Of a stretch of DNA of 64,000 nt, positions 30,637 through 41,397 are shown piece by piece. Below the pieces are notes generated by a model. The model was not told where the DNA came from and searched no databases. It saw only the letters and a list, made by a program, of their open reading frames with translations. A program made the translations under genes and the position numbers. Source of the stretch: Caenorhabditis remanei (lineage: Eukaryota > Nematoda > Chromadorea > Rhabditida > Rhabditidae); contig NC_071329.1 in the NCBI RefSeq assembly GCF_010183535.1, positions 13,268,001 to 13,332,000 on the forward strand, written 5' to 3'. The first letter of the stretch is position 1. Each line of letters begins with the position of its first letter.

Positions 30637-31346
30637 ACGCGGACGCCGCACGCGACGCATTTTTTCAAAGATACCGTATACTCGGAAACTTGGGTCTCGA
30701 AACGATTTGACAGATAAAGTGTAGTTTCGAAAATATTCGTTTTTAAAAGTAATTAACGGAATAAGTAATTAACAAAATAAGTAATTAAATAATTTCAGAG
30801 AAATAAGGCTTATATTCATCCTCCCCTTCGACCGTCTCCCCCTCTGACGTCATCCTCCCCCTTCCCCCCACACACTATCCTTCATGTTTGCCCCCTCTCC
30901 CCCTCCCGGCTCCCCTCCCGGCGCCCGAAGCCCCTCACTATGTCTACCACATTTACCCCTCTGATTTGGTTTACACACTTAGCACAAGGGTTGTGCTCTG
31001 AGTCAACACACACAGGGTTAGGGGATCGGGTCCTACAAAAAAAAAGTAAAAAACCATGAGAGAGTGAGAGAGTGGAGAGAAACGAGAAAGGGTGAGAGAG
31101 TGGAGGGAGCAGAGAAGCTAGAGTGGGTAAGAGAGTGGAGGGTGTAGAGAAGCTAGAGTGGGTGAGAGAGTGGAGGGAGCAGAGAAGCTAGAGTGGGTGA
31201 GAGAGTGGAGGGAGCAGAGAAACGAGAGAGAGGGTGAGAGAGTGTGTGAGAGTGAGAGAGCGCAGAGAAACGTCTAACCGACGAGAGAGTGAGAGAGCGC
31301 AGCATGCGAAATTAAAACGCACCCAAATACACCCCCACACTTCTCT
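30637..31346 (-). repeat. Right terminal inverted repeat
   Basis: Inverted copy of 10910-11614, ending CACTTCTCT next to the GCTGTG duplication. It contains the inverted 35-bp array (about 31070-31215). The innermost ~200 bp carry most differences from the left copy. Confidence 0.93.
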
Positions 31347-31352
31347 GCTGTG
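31347..31352 (+). repeat. Target site duplication, right (GCTGTG)
   Basis: Exact copy of the six bases at 10904-10909, directly after the right terminus CTTCTCT. Confidence 0.95.
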
Positions 31353-31971
31353 GATTCGTTTTTGATGATTCCGGAAGAGTGTAGGCTTTCGTGTTATCAG
31401 AACAAATTTCAGGAAGTTTTGAAGTCATGCTTTTACACTCTGCGATACTTTTCCCAGCAATTGCGATTGCCCCGGATGACCGTTCCAGCTCATTGATCAT
31501 ATATTTTTGAGCTTCCACTGAAAGAATGTATTTGAAAAATTAGAAAAGAGAAGAATTGTGCAAACCGAGAATCTCCAAACGTTCGTTTTCGTTCTCAAAA
31601 GCAGTCAATTCTCCGTTGTTTTCTTTACAGAGTGTTTCAGCTTCGTTGATAGAAATGTTTTTCTTTGAAGGTGCCGGCACGAACTGAAAACAACACGTAG
31701 ATGTGAATTCCTCTCATTCAGATTATATCACCTTTACACACAAAATTCCAGTGTTATCATTATAAACAGAAGGTGTTCTCTGAAAAGTTTTCCATCCAGG
31801 CTCACAGGAATATTCCCATTTCATTGTAGTTGAAGCTCCAGAAGTCGTCGTCGTTGTTTTCGATTCTTCGCAGTTGTCATCTCCACCGTAATATACATGA
31901 CGAATTGGTTTGAACATTGCTTGAACGGATATTGTGCAACTTATGAGAAGGAGTAGAAAAGGACGATTCAT
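31347..31971 (-). pseudogene. C-type-lectin-like gene, 5' half, cut by the Maverick
   Basis: Exons 31971-31732, 31683-31566 and 31517 down to the insertion point. The protein starts MNRPFLLLLISCTISVQAMF, a clear signal peptide, then EYSCEPGWKTFQR and GILCVKF (start of a C-type lectin domain), INEAETLCKENNGELTAFEN (helix region with cysteine), then KYMINELERSSG. The domain is completed by the exon piece at 10903. Secreted C-type-lectin-like (clec) proteins are a large worm family, often used in immunity. The copy of GCTGTG at 31347-31352 is part of the original codons. No polyadenylation or stop rescues the 5' half except a stop within the TIR, so the product would lack the second half of the lectin fold. 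Confidence 0.82.
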
Positions 31972-32402
31972 TTTTAGATCGGAATGAAACTTCAAAATTT
32001 TAGTTCTGTTATATAGGAGAGTGTTTGCAAATGTGGAGGTGTTTTGTAATTATACTTTTGCAAAAGCAAACATCAGGGGACCCGAAAAGTAATGAAAATT
32101 GATCAATGGATCATAAGATTGGAAGAATGAGTGAAGAGACTAGATTCTTTTTTCGGGAAGAAAACAGATTTGTCAATTTTTAGTGAGGACTTTTTCGAAA
32201 CGTGACATTAACTGGAAATACAGTAACCGAGTGGTAGGGTCAATTAAAAATTAATCTGATTGGAAATTCAGTGGGAGGAGTTATTGTTCTATTTACGACC
32301 GTCTTCGGATCATCGCCAGCTAAAAGGCCTTCCAAAGGTAGGAGTCTTTTGACTTGGAGGTTTCTCTTGGATTTCTGAAAGTTGTAGAAAGAAGGAACAA
32401 AA
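31972..32402. promoter_or_regulatory. Divergent upstream region (lectin-like / PP1)
   Basis: This 431-bp region separates the divergent lectin-like and PP1 genes. It must contain both promoters. I see no clear single motif and no coding exon. Confidence 0.45.
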
Positions 32403-33412
32403 ATGACAGCGACAATGGATGTCGATAACTTGATGAGCCGTCTGCTCAACGTCGGAATGTCTGGTGGACGATTGACAACTTCTGTCAACGAACAAGAACT
32501 TCAAACATGTTGTGCCATTGCCAAATCCGTATTCGCTTCTCAAGCGTCACTTCTCGAAGTGGAACCGCCCATCATCGTATGTGGAGATATTCATGGACAA
32601 TACTCGGATCTTCTTCGTATTTTCGATAAGAATGGATTCCCTCCAGATGTGAATTTCTTGTTTCTCGGAGACTATGTAGACCGTGGACGTCAGAATATTG
32701 AGACAATTTGTCTCATGTTCTCTTTCAAAATCAAGTAATTTCTAGATATTTCTCAAGAAACTCATTTTCTTCTATTTCAGATACCCGGAAAACTTCTTCA
32801 TGCTTCGTGGAAATCACGAGTGTCCAGCAATAAATCGTGTTTATGGATTCTATGAAGAATGCAATCGTCGCTACAAATCGACGCGTCTCTGGTCCCAATT
32901 CCAGGATACATTCAATTGGATGCCTCTCTGTGGTCTCATTGGTTCTCGTATTCTTTGTATGCACGGCGGTCTTTCTCCACATCTTCAATCTCTTGATCAA
33001 CTTCGTCAACTTCCACGTCCACAAGATCCACCAAATCCATCGATTGGAATTGATTTGCTTTGGGCTGATCCTGATCAATGGGTTAAAGGATGGCAAGCGA
33101 ATACACGTGGAGTATCCTATGTCTTTGGACAAGATGTTGTCACTGATTTGTGCATGAAACTTGATTTGGATCTAGTTGCACGTGCTCATCAAGTTGTTCA
33201 GGATGGTTATGAGTTCTTTGCTTCCAAGAAGATGGTTACTATCTTCTCGGCTCCTCATTACTGTGGACAATTTGATAACTCTGCTGCCACTATGAAGGTA
33301 TAATCTGATAACGAAGCTATAAAATATACAATTTCATATTCAGGTCGATGAGAACATGGTCTGCACATTCGTCATGTACAAACCGACTCCAAAAGCTCTT
33401 CGTAAAGGGTAG
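32403..33412 (+). CDS. PP1-type serine/threonine phosphatase, GSP-3/GSP-4-like
   Basis: Three exons (32403-32734, 32781-33297, 33344-33412) encode 305 residues, normal for a PP1 catalytic subunit. All metal and catalytic motifs are present: [42 protein letters not shown] and [11 protein letters not shown]. The start [20 protein letters not shown] and the end [12 protein letters not shown] match, from memory, the sperm PP1 enzymes GSP-3 and GSP-4 of C. elegans, needed for sperm meiosis and motility. It should dephosphorylate Ser/Thr targets through regulatory partners. AATAAA lies near 33462. The exact orthologue is not certain because these PP1 genes duplicate often. Confidence 0.9.
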
Positions 33413-33905
33413 ATCCAGCTGAAGCCCAGAGACATCGCATCCAATCTTAGCAGACATTCAAATAAACCTTTTTCTGTAGACTGTCTGTTTTATCCATAAT
33501 CTATTTCATACAGTTCTTACCTAACTAGTTAACTAGTTAACTACAGTATGACACCTTCAAAATGAAATCTGCCCGTATTCGGGCTGAACAGATACTTTTT
33601 CGCATATGAGAAAGATTAACTTGTTTATTTTTGATCAAAATGCAGTGTAAATCTCGCTTTATATATATTTTCAGCTTAGAAAAGCGCCTCGGAAATTTCC
33701 GAAAATTGTCTATTTTCACGAGGTAATCGCGCTCCTTCGGCACGCGTTAGAGAGCGTGAGACGTTAGACATTTCGCTTCGGAAATTTTTAATTTTCGTGG
33801 TTTTAACCTTCTTTCTTCTACATTTCCAGTTTTTCTATACCAATTCTTTTCAAGGCTTCTGTAAAAATCAATAAACATTGTTTAAATAGAAAATATTCTT
33901 CAGAA
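33413..33905 (+). promoter_or_regulatory. PP1 3' UTR and RBM28 upstream region
   Basis: The first ~60 bases are the PP1 3' UTR. The rest is upstream of the RBM28-like gene, with a small hairpin (GCCCGTATTCGGGC near 33571) and ATTCTTCAG just before the ATG, a good trans-splice acceptor. No gene was seen. Confidence 0.5.
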
Positions 33906-36346
33906 ATGAGTCGCGGTGGATATTCGTCGTCTCGCGGCAGTTTCAGAAACTATGGATATGGCCAAAAACGCGATTACAACAATTATCATAATGATAACGA
34001 AGAAAAATACGGAGAAACTGAAGAGTTTGAGCACAGAAACGGTAATTTTTTTTCTCCGTTTTCATTCAAATATTGATTGCTACTATTTCAGCAAACCGTC
34101 AGCCACTGACAAAGCGACCAAAAACGGAAGAATCTGGAGAAACGAATCAAAGGTTCTCCTCTACCGGTGAAAAGTCAGCAGTTCGACAAAGGTTTGAAAA
34201 AGCAAAAACCAAGGAATGGCGTCTGATCATTCGAAATCTTCCGTTCAAAGTGAAAAAGGAAGATCTGCAAAATATTTGTTCGGCCATCGGTCCATTCGCT
34301 GAAATCGTACTGCCGCCATCAAAAAAAGATCCGAAGACATCAGCTGGTTTCGGTTTCATTCAATTTGTGAAGAAGGAAGACGCGGAGAAAGGTAGAGAGT
34401 ATTTCAATAAGAATAAAGTTTTGGGAAGATCAGTCGCTGCGGATTGGGCATTGGATAAGGATACATATGAGACGAATGCTCACGATGAGAAAGAACATTT
34501 GAAGAAGAAAGTGAAGGTGGAAAAGGTGGAAGAAGACAAGAGAAAGAATGTGAAAAAGTTCGAGGATTCAGATGAAGAGGAAGAGAACGATGATGAGGAG
34601 GAGGAAGAAGAGGATGATGAAGAAAAAGACGGAGAAGACTCCGAAGATGATTCTGAAGATGACGAGGAAGATGACGAGGAAGGAGACAAGAAAAAGAAGA
34701 AGAAACCGGTCGCTGAACGCAAAACCGATCAAGCCATCATTGACGGAAAAGTTGTATTCCTCCGAAATCTTTCATTCGAAACCAAAGTTGAGCAGATCAA
34801 AGAGGAGCTTTCGAAATACGGGCAAATCGATTTGGCAATCATTTGCAAGTACAAAGACAGTGGACACTCGAAGGGAACTGCTTTCGTTCACTTTTCTTCG
34901 CCGTTGGAAGCTTCCAATTGTATCGAAGGAATCGAGGATGGAGTTATTATTGATAATCGACTTGTCAAAGCTAATCTTGCTATTCCAAGAAAAGAAGCAG
35001 CTGAAATGGAGAAGGATAAGCTCACCAAGGTTCCAAAAGACAAAAGAAATCTACGACTCGCCAGATTCGGATTGATTCGTGATGGAACAGCGGCAGCTGC
35101 TGGAATGAGCAAAGAGGATGCAACGAAAAGAGAAAGAATCGCAGAGGCAATGAGGAAGAAATTGGAAAACACTAATATGTAAGTTGAGTCTCGAAGTGGT
35201 TACAAACAAGATGTATTTTCAGGTTCATTTCGCCTGTCCGATTGTGTATTCACAATCTCCCTCAAAAGATCAACGATGCTAAACTCAAAGAGCTTGCTCA
35301 GAAGTCCACATCAGCTGGATCTCTCATCACAGAATGTCGTGTTTGGATGGACAAAAAAAGACTGACACCTGACGGTAAACCAAAGTCTTCTGGATTCGGT
35401 TTCATCGCCTTCAAGGAACATATGCATGCTCTTGAATGCCTTAAGAAGCTGAACAACAATCCAGACACATTTACGAAGGATCATCGTCCAATTGTCGAGT
35501 TTTCAGTAGAAAACTTATTGGCTTTGCAAGCTAGAGTAAGTATTTCCCCAGTCATTCCCTCATTCATCCAAAATAATTCCAGGCTCGTAGAAACGTGAAG
35601 AACACAACCGAAAAGATGAGTGAACGCGTTGTGAATGAGAAGATTCGGCAACAAGTGAAACAATCCATCGGTGAAGTTCACACTGCCGGTATGAAATTCT
35701 TGCCAAAGTTCACTGGAAAGAAGATTCGTCATCGAAACTTGAGTGGACGAGCCAAGAAGAATGTGGATCGTGTGGTAAGGATAATTGTCTTTCAGGATTG
35801 AGCGGTAGCAACAGCATTATTATTTTTTTTAAACCATAAAATTCAATCACCCCAAGTTCGGTCATAGTCAGCATATCGAATCCAAATAGAGTTAACAATA
35901 TTATTGTCTTCTTCTATTCTGAACATCAATCACCAGTAGAACGTTCTAGACAACGTAGAAGACTCAACGATCGAAGATCAACCTTAGCACATCGCTGCCT
36001 CTTTTCCTCTGTTATTTTGCTATTTTCCCCTCTAAAAATGCGAGTAAACAATTTCCTCTCACCATCCTCCGTCTCTTTTGCACAGCCACAATGTAGCCGC
36101 CCATCGAGAGGAAACGCCGAAAAACTTATGCTGACAAAAAACGAATTCACTGAGAAATCTCATCATTTCCTCTAGAAACTTTGCGTATTTTGTATTATTT
36201 CATCATTCTGCTCCGAGTATTTAACCTGATTTATATTTCAGAAGGCTGCGAAGAACTCGAAGCAACCAGAGATGCCAGCAAGTGTTGGAAAGAAGAAGAA
36301 AGCGATGAAGAAGAATGTTTCCAAATATTTATCCCTTTCCACTTAA
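33906..36346 (+). CDS. rbm-28: RBM28/Nop4-like nucleolar RNA-binding protein
   Basis: Exons: 33906-34041, 34092 to about 35180, about 35222-35536, 35583-35774, 36242-36346. The N-terminus is RG/Y-rich (MSRGGYSSSRGSFRNYGYGQ). Three RNA-recognition motifs are seen: RLIIRNLPF with GFGFIQFV, VVFLRNLSF with GTAFVHFS, and RLCIHNLPQ with GFGFIAFK. A long acidic tract (about codons 195-245) sits between RRM1 and RRM2. The C-terminus is very basic (KKKKAMKKN) and suits nucleolar localisation. RBM28/Nop4 acts in early 60S ribosome assembly. The last intron is long (35775-36241), unlike the others; I saw no convincing snoRNA in it. Confidence 0.85.
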
Positions 36347-36861
36347 ATTTTTTTGTTTCTCTCTGTCTATCCCGTTTCATTATCAAATTCTCGTTACATT
36401 TTATAATTGTTATTCTTGATTTTGTTGTTAAAAAAGTTACTGTTGTTTTTTTACCCAATAAGTATTTTCACTTTTTGAAGTCTTCACATACTCGTTCACT
36501 CAAACTACGACACGAATATATCTATCTTTACCTCATCTCGATATATTCATTTCCTATTCTCAAATATCTTTATTCATTTCATTGCATTTCAGAAATTCTC
36601 TATAGAAGCCAAATACCGGTGAAAAAATGTTGCCAGGTCAGTTTTGTTTCTCTTTGAGATTTGTGTGACTGATCTCTTCTTTACGTTTCCATGGCAACAT
36701 TTCCACCATCAATTATAACGCTGTCCCTCTTCTAGTCTCTCGCACTTCTTGCATTTCGTTACTAACGTTACCTTTGAAGTTTCCAAAAATCGATTCACTC
36801 GTGTTTCAACGCGTAACTTTCAGCCGCTCGTCGTTTCATCTCATTCACCACAGCAACTGCA
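36347..36861 (+). promoter_or_regulatory. RBM28 3' UTR and glutathione peroxidase promoter
   Basis: AT-rich at first (3' UTR), then upstream sequence of the peroxidase gene. No coding exon was seen. The start codon at 36862 is preceded by a pyrimidine-poor leader, so trans-splicing is not evident. Confidence 0.45.
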
Positions 36862-37451
36862 ATGGCATCTGTTCACGGATTCACTGTCAAGAACGCCAAG
36901 GGAGAAGACACTCCACTCTCCAACTATAGGTACATTTCCATGAACTCGTTAAGTTTTAACGCGCATTTATTTTCAGTGGAAAAGTTGTGATCATTGTGAA
37001 CGTCGCTTCCCAATGTGGACTCACCAACTCCAACTACAACCAGTTCAAGGAGTTGCTTGACACGTAGGCTAAATTCATTATTTCTTGAAAATGTTTTTCA
37101 TTGCTCAATTTCAGTTACAAGAAGGACGGACTCGAGGTCCTCGCCTTCCCATGCAACCAATTCGGAAGCCAAGAACCATCGTGCGAGATCGACATCGCAG
37201 CTTTCGTCGCTGACAAGTTCAAGTTTGAGCCAACTCTTTTCCAGAAGATCGATGTCAACGGAGACAATGCGGACCCACTGTACAAGTTCTTGAAGCAAGA
37301 GAAAGGAGGATTCTTGGTCGATGCTATCAAGTGGAACTTCACCAAGTTCCTCGTCGGCAGAGACGGACACGTCATCAAGAGATACTCTCCAACCACCGAG
37401 CCAAAGGACATGAAGAAGGATATCGAGGCAGCTCTCCAAGCTAAATTGTAA
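36862..37451 (+). CDS. gpx-2: Glutathione peroxidase (Cys form, PHGPx-like)
   Basis: Three exons (36862-36929, 36977-37063, 37115-37451) encode 163 residues. Catalytic features: the peroxidatic Cys in [20 protein letters not shown], the Gln in [19 protein letters not shown], and the Trp/Asn in [10 protein letters not shown]. The active site uses cysteine instead of selenocysteine, normal for worm GPx. The short form without a dimerisation loop groups with phospholipid-hydroperoxide GPx, which reduces lipid peroxides, often with thioredoxin. The codons are strongly biased toward C/G endings, suggesting high expression. AATAAA at about 37546. The choice of gpx-2 over gpx-1 rests on my memory that gpx-2 neighbours rbm-28 in C. 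elegans. Confidence 0.88.
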
Positions 37452-37692
37452 AGTATACAGATTCTCATACATTCCGTTCGGGAAGCACTTAAATTATTTC
37501 TAATTTGAGTTTTATCTTTGTCGAGTCTCACTGTAAATATTCACCAATAAAGTTTGCAAAAATTATATGTAGACTATGTTTTTGTTTCGCTTCAGTGTTG
37601 TTTGCAGTTAACATTCGCAGGACCTTCTCTACTTTTTAAAGAATGAATACACCTGGAAAATTTTAAACACAATTACATCATCTCTTTAGAAA

Positions 37693-40344
37693 ATGGCATC
37701 TCTGGATTTGTTACTGGAACGACTTGTGACCAACTGCTCAATTTATGATGAAATGCCGCATTCTTTCGACGATACACTCATCGATAAACTTGTTGATAGC
37801 ATTGAGTTCGAAGGTTTTCAGCAGTATTTAGCATAAATTATTATTTGAACAATCATTTCAGAAAGTAGTATAACTGTGGTGCGAAACTTTGTCAGAGGAA
37901 TAGATTTTGAGAGCAGATGTATTCCGATTCAGATAATTATTCGACTACTCGATGCAGCAATAGTGAAAAAGGTAGGGAAATGTGCACATGTTTGCTTTCA
38001 AGCTTCGTTAAATCTAGTATAAAAATGAAGATTTTTAATTATTCAGGTCATGTAAAAATTTATTTTAATATACATTTTACCTTATTCACGAACGGTGATA
38101 ATTTTTTTCACAACATGCTTTTCTCACATTTTTTTTCCTTTTTTTTCTTTTTTTCTACACTTTTTTCATCGTTTTTCAACAGTTTCCAGTCATCAATTCG
38201 GCAGTGAACATCAGAAAGGATGCCGCCCGCGTCGAGATATCCAAATTCAATAATTAAATGCCCCTTTAAGCTTTTTGGTGTTCACTGCAAAAATGATGAC
38301 GGAAAACTGTAGAAAAACGGCGAAAAAGGTGTAGAAAAAGGGAAGAAAGGTTTTTTAAACCGCTCGTGAATAAGGTAAAATATGTGTTAAAATACATTTT
38401 TACATGACCTGAATAACCCCATAAACACATTTACTGAATAACCCCATAAACACATTTAGAAATAAATTCTCGAATACTCGTCGACAGTATGACAGCTACA
38501 TTGTCATTCGCAGTATTTCTTTTAAAATAATAAAACTCTGAAGTTAGTTTCAGAGATTTCGCGACGATGATCTTCTGCTAGAATTCGTTCAAAAAAGTGA
38601 AGATCTTCTTCCCCAATCCCGCCCACCGAAACTGCTCGATGATCTCTTTAGACTTTATCAAAGACCCGAAGTCTTCGCTATTCGGAAACCAGACGCGTGG
38701 CTTAGTAAGTCAAATTTATTGTGAATTTCTCGTCTCAAAATCCTTTTTTCAGCTGTAATACGATGGGCAATCAATCAAATCGACGATGACAGTACATCTG
38801 TCTTCCTTCGTCGCCAATACCAATCATTCATTTGCCAAGTTCCACCTGCTGATGCTCGACGCCTTTTGATTATATCTGGAGCAGTAGAAATGTTTATCAG
38901 ACGGACTAGACGTGGTCAGCAATCGAACTTCATCCTTGACGTTGTCACTCGTATTCTGGATAAATATTCGAATGAATTAGAAGTTGAAGAATTGATGAGC
39001 TACGTGGAGAGTATTAGGAATTCTTCGAGAATAGGCGAGAATTCATTGAGATTACTTGCGAAGCTGAGAGAGTAAGACTTCAATAATTCTCCTGACATTC
39101 ATCAGTATCTTTTCAGACTTCACTCAACTCTCAAAATTCCACTGACTCCTGGTAGTTGGCAGTGTGAATCTAATCGTGTCGATCTCATCTGCTTCCTTCT
39201 CGAAATGAATCAAAACCCACGCGATAGAGTTATTGCAATAAATGATGAAGTAAATGAACAATTTGTTGAAAATATCGATCAGTTGGTTGACCTACTCATC
39301 TACTCACCAGCCGTCAAGCTCCACCACAAAACGAAAATCCTTCATCGTATGAGCAATAAACAATTGAAAACGTTTTTGGAGCAACTGAATGTTGAAGTGA
39401 AAGTGGAAAATAAAATACGAATCACCGAAGTTTCCAAGTTGTTACCAAAGTGAGTACTACTCTTGTCTGTGCTTTATACAATTCTTCCTCTCAGATTGGC
39501 ATCTCATGTCACCATCCAACAAGTTGCCACGTTATTTGAAGCTCTCGATGTTCGTGTTCTTGAATCATCATCACTTCTTCAGGAGCTCAGTCGTGTCTAC
39601 GGTCCAGATATTTTCAGTCGTACAGAATTCAGTAATTTCAAGAATCGCCTTCGCGCTCGTCTCACTGATATGATTCGAACGTCTGCGCTGGAATCTGAAT
39701 GGGAGCAGACCGACACGGCACTCGAGATCGCTTATATCTTCCCTTGCTTTTTGCCCGAAAATGGTTGTTTTTTGATAGCTTTAAAAATTATTACAGTTTT
39801 AAAATTTTCAGAAGATCTTCAAGCGTTGTCTCGAAGCAACCGTAACTCTCCTTACGTAATGTCAATGGTGTTGAAATTGATGCGTGATCATTACGGTGGA
39901 ATCCCTGACGATCTTCTCCGTTACTACATTCTCGAATCAGCAGATCCTGCTCCGCAGCTTGTTTGTATGCATTATCTGAGTACTCCAATGATTTTCGGAT
40001 CATTATCTCGAGAGGAGATTGTGGAATATTTGGAATCTGGACTCTCAGATAATGGAATGGATATGAGACAAGAAACACTGAAATTCGCAGAGACTGCAAT
40101 GGCGAAACCCAACTTGAAAGATGCAGTGATAACTGTTCTGACCGAGTATAAAAATGTAACATAGTTTAGATATTCCGTTTCGAGAACTTTCATATTTCAG
40201 GACCGCTGGATCGGCCGATACGTTCGTCGTCTGCTCTGCGAAGAGCATATTCAGCAAGAAAACGAGTCGGTTGTGATTGTTCGTGAAATGCTTGCATCAC
40301 TAAATGTTCACGGAAATGATGAAGATATCAAGGACTGCTATTAA
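37693..40344 (+). CDS. Helical-repeat (HEAT-like) protein of unknown function
   Basis: Eight exons (37693-37813, 37862-37971, 38554-38704, 38753-39071, 39117-39449, 39495-39763, 39812-40155, 40201-40344) give about 596 residues. The sequence is almost wholly amphipathic helices: MASLDLLLERLVTNCSIYDE at the start, LLDDLFRLYQRPEVF, QFVENIDQLVDLLIYSPAV, PSVMSMVLKLM-like helices such as MSMVLKLMRDHYGG, and DRWIGRYVRRLLCEEHI near the end. This suggests a HEAT/ARM solenoid acting as a scaffold. I do not recognise a named family. The second intron (37972-38553) is enlarged by a fold-back element. Confidence 0.7.
38039..38416. repeat. Fold-back element in intron 2 of the helical-repeat gene
   Basis: The ends TTATTCAGGTCATGTAAAAA and TTTTTACATGACCTGAATAA are inverted copies, and the arms continue for about 55 bp (ACCTTATTCACGA against TCGTGAATAAGGT). 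The unit CTGAATAACCCCATAAACAC, which begins at the right end, is repeated in tandem (38409-38458). Confidence 0.75.
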
Positions 40345-41180
40345 TTTGATCACTTTTTAAACATAATTTTGTTTTACTATTTTATCTAATTTACTGTATT
40401 ATTCCGGGTTTATTTATTGTAAGTTATGATCTAATATCCTTGCAAAAGTTACTTTCCCTACTTTCCCCCCTGGTGCATAAATTCATTCCTTCTTCTACAA
40501 ACTTTCAATTAATTCTCTGACGAATAGTTTACAATTAGTTTTTTTTCTCTCCTCCAATTCTTCGGTTTTCTTCTTCTCCTCTTCAATCCGAAATTGAAAT
40601 CAATCAAATCCAATGAAAACAATAGTCAATTACACATCTCTTTTCAGGAAGGTCACAAAACCTCTCCCTTCTTTTCTCTTTATATAAATGATTACTGTTC
40701 CTCTCTTCAGAAAGAGAAGAAGAAGACGACTCATTTCAATTAAACTCCTCCGAGGAGACTGGTTCTGATCATATCTAATTATGTCCTTAAAGAGAGATGG
40801 AATACGGTAGACACTTTTTCTGGCAGTATTTAGAAAGTTAACCTTGTGATCGTATTGTAAAGTTGGGATAGTTTATGTTTAAAATTTTGGATTTTAGAGA
40901 TTTCAGATTTGCGAGACAGTCAATTTACTGTCTTAGAACTCATCAAAATCTGGGATTGGTTAACAAAATTCTAGCGTGGAATAGTGAATACAATACAAAT
41001 TATATCGAAAAATACTTGAAGGAAACTTCAATATTTCAGGTTAAAATCATGGTGAATTTTACGATTTCCCAAACTCGGAGATGATTTTTCTAAAAGCTTT
41101 AATGTAAAATAATAACCTCAAACATATCAAAGTTGAACTCGAACTGAAAAAAATGTAAACTTTAATATTGAACGAGGAAG

Positions 41181-41397
41181 TACAGTACCACTCAAAAGTA
41201 TTTAGTTTTGCCTTTTTTCAGTTGAAAATGTCCAACTTGTGTCATAGTAAAACACACTGTCCCACAAAATAACTTTTTATGGGATCGAACAGACCAAGAG
41301 TAGAACTTCATTTTTGTAGTTGACAACTCTTTTGTACGGACACTTCCTGGAGAGTTATAGTAATTCTAAGTAAACAGCACTTTTGGGCGGTACAGTA
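41181..41397. repeat. Palindromic repeat family A, half-length copy
   Basis: It starts TACAGTACCACTC and ends GGCGGTACAGTA. The body (TTCAGTTGAAAATGTCCAAC, CAGACCAAGAGTAGAACTTC, TTTTGTACGGACACT) matches one arm of the larger family-A palindromes at 44315, 54792 and 59403. Confidence 0.75.

Larger units (their letters stand above)
10910..31346 (+). mobile_element. Maverick/Polinton, 20.4 kb, complete with TIRs
   Basis: The element starts AGAGAAGTG and ends CACTTCTCT, has ~705-bp terminal inverted repeats and a perfect 6-bp target duplication. It carries the full Polinton gene set: protein-primed DNA polymerase B, retroviral-type integrase, FtsK/A32-like packaging ATPase, adenain-like protease, major (double jelly-roll) and minor (penton) capsid proteins and a basic pX-like protein. 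Extra cargo: PIF1-like helicase, small Zn-binding protein, PAZ-domain protein, several small ORFs and a polymerase remnant. Polintons use the polymerase for self-synthesis and the integrase for insertion, and probably form virions. This copy is complete in gene content, but its protease frame is interrupted by a nested element. No envelope or fusogen gene is present. Confidence 0.95.

Noticed and set aside
34480..34722. Serine-rich antisense frame
   Set aside because: It is the complement of the acidic tract in the RBM28-like gene.
35775..36241. Possible snoRNA in the long RBM28 intron
   Set aside because: I looked for C/D and H/ACA boxes and found no convincing set with pairing stems.
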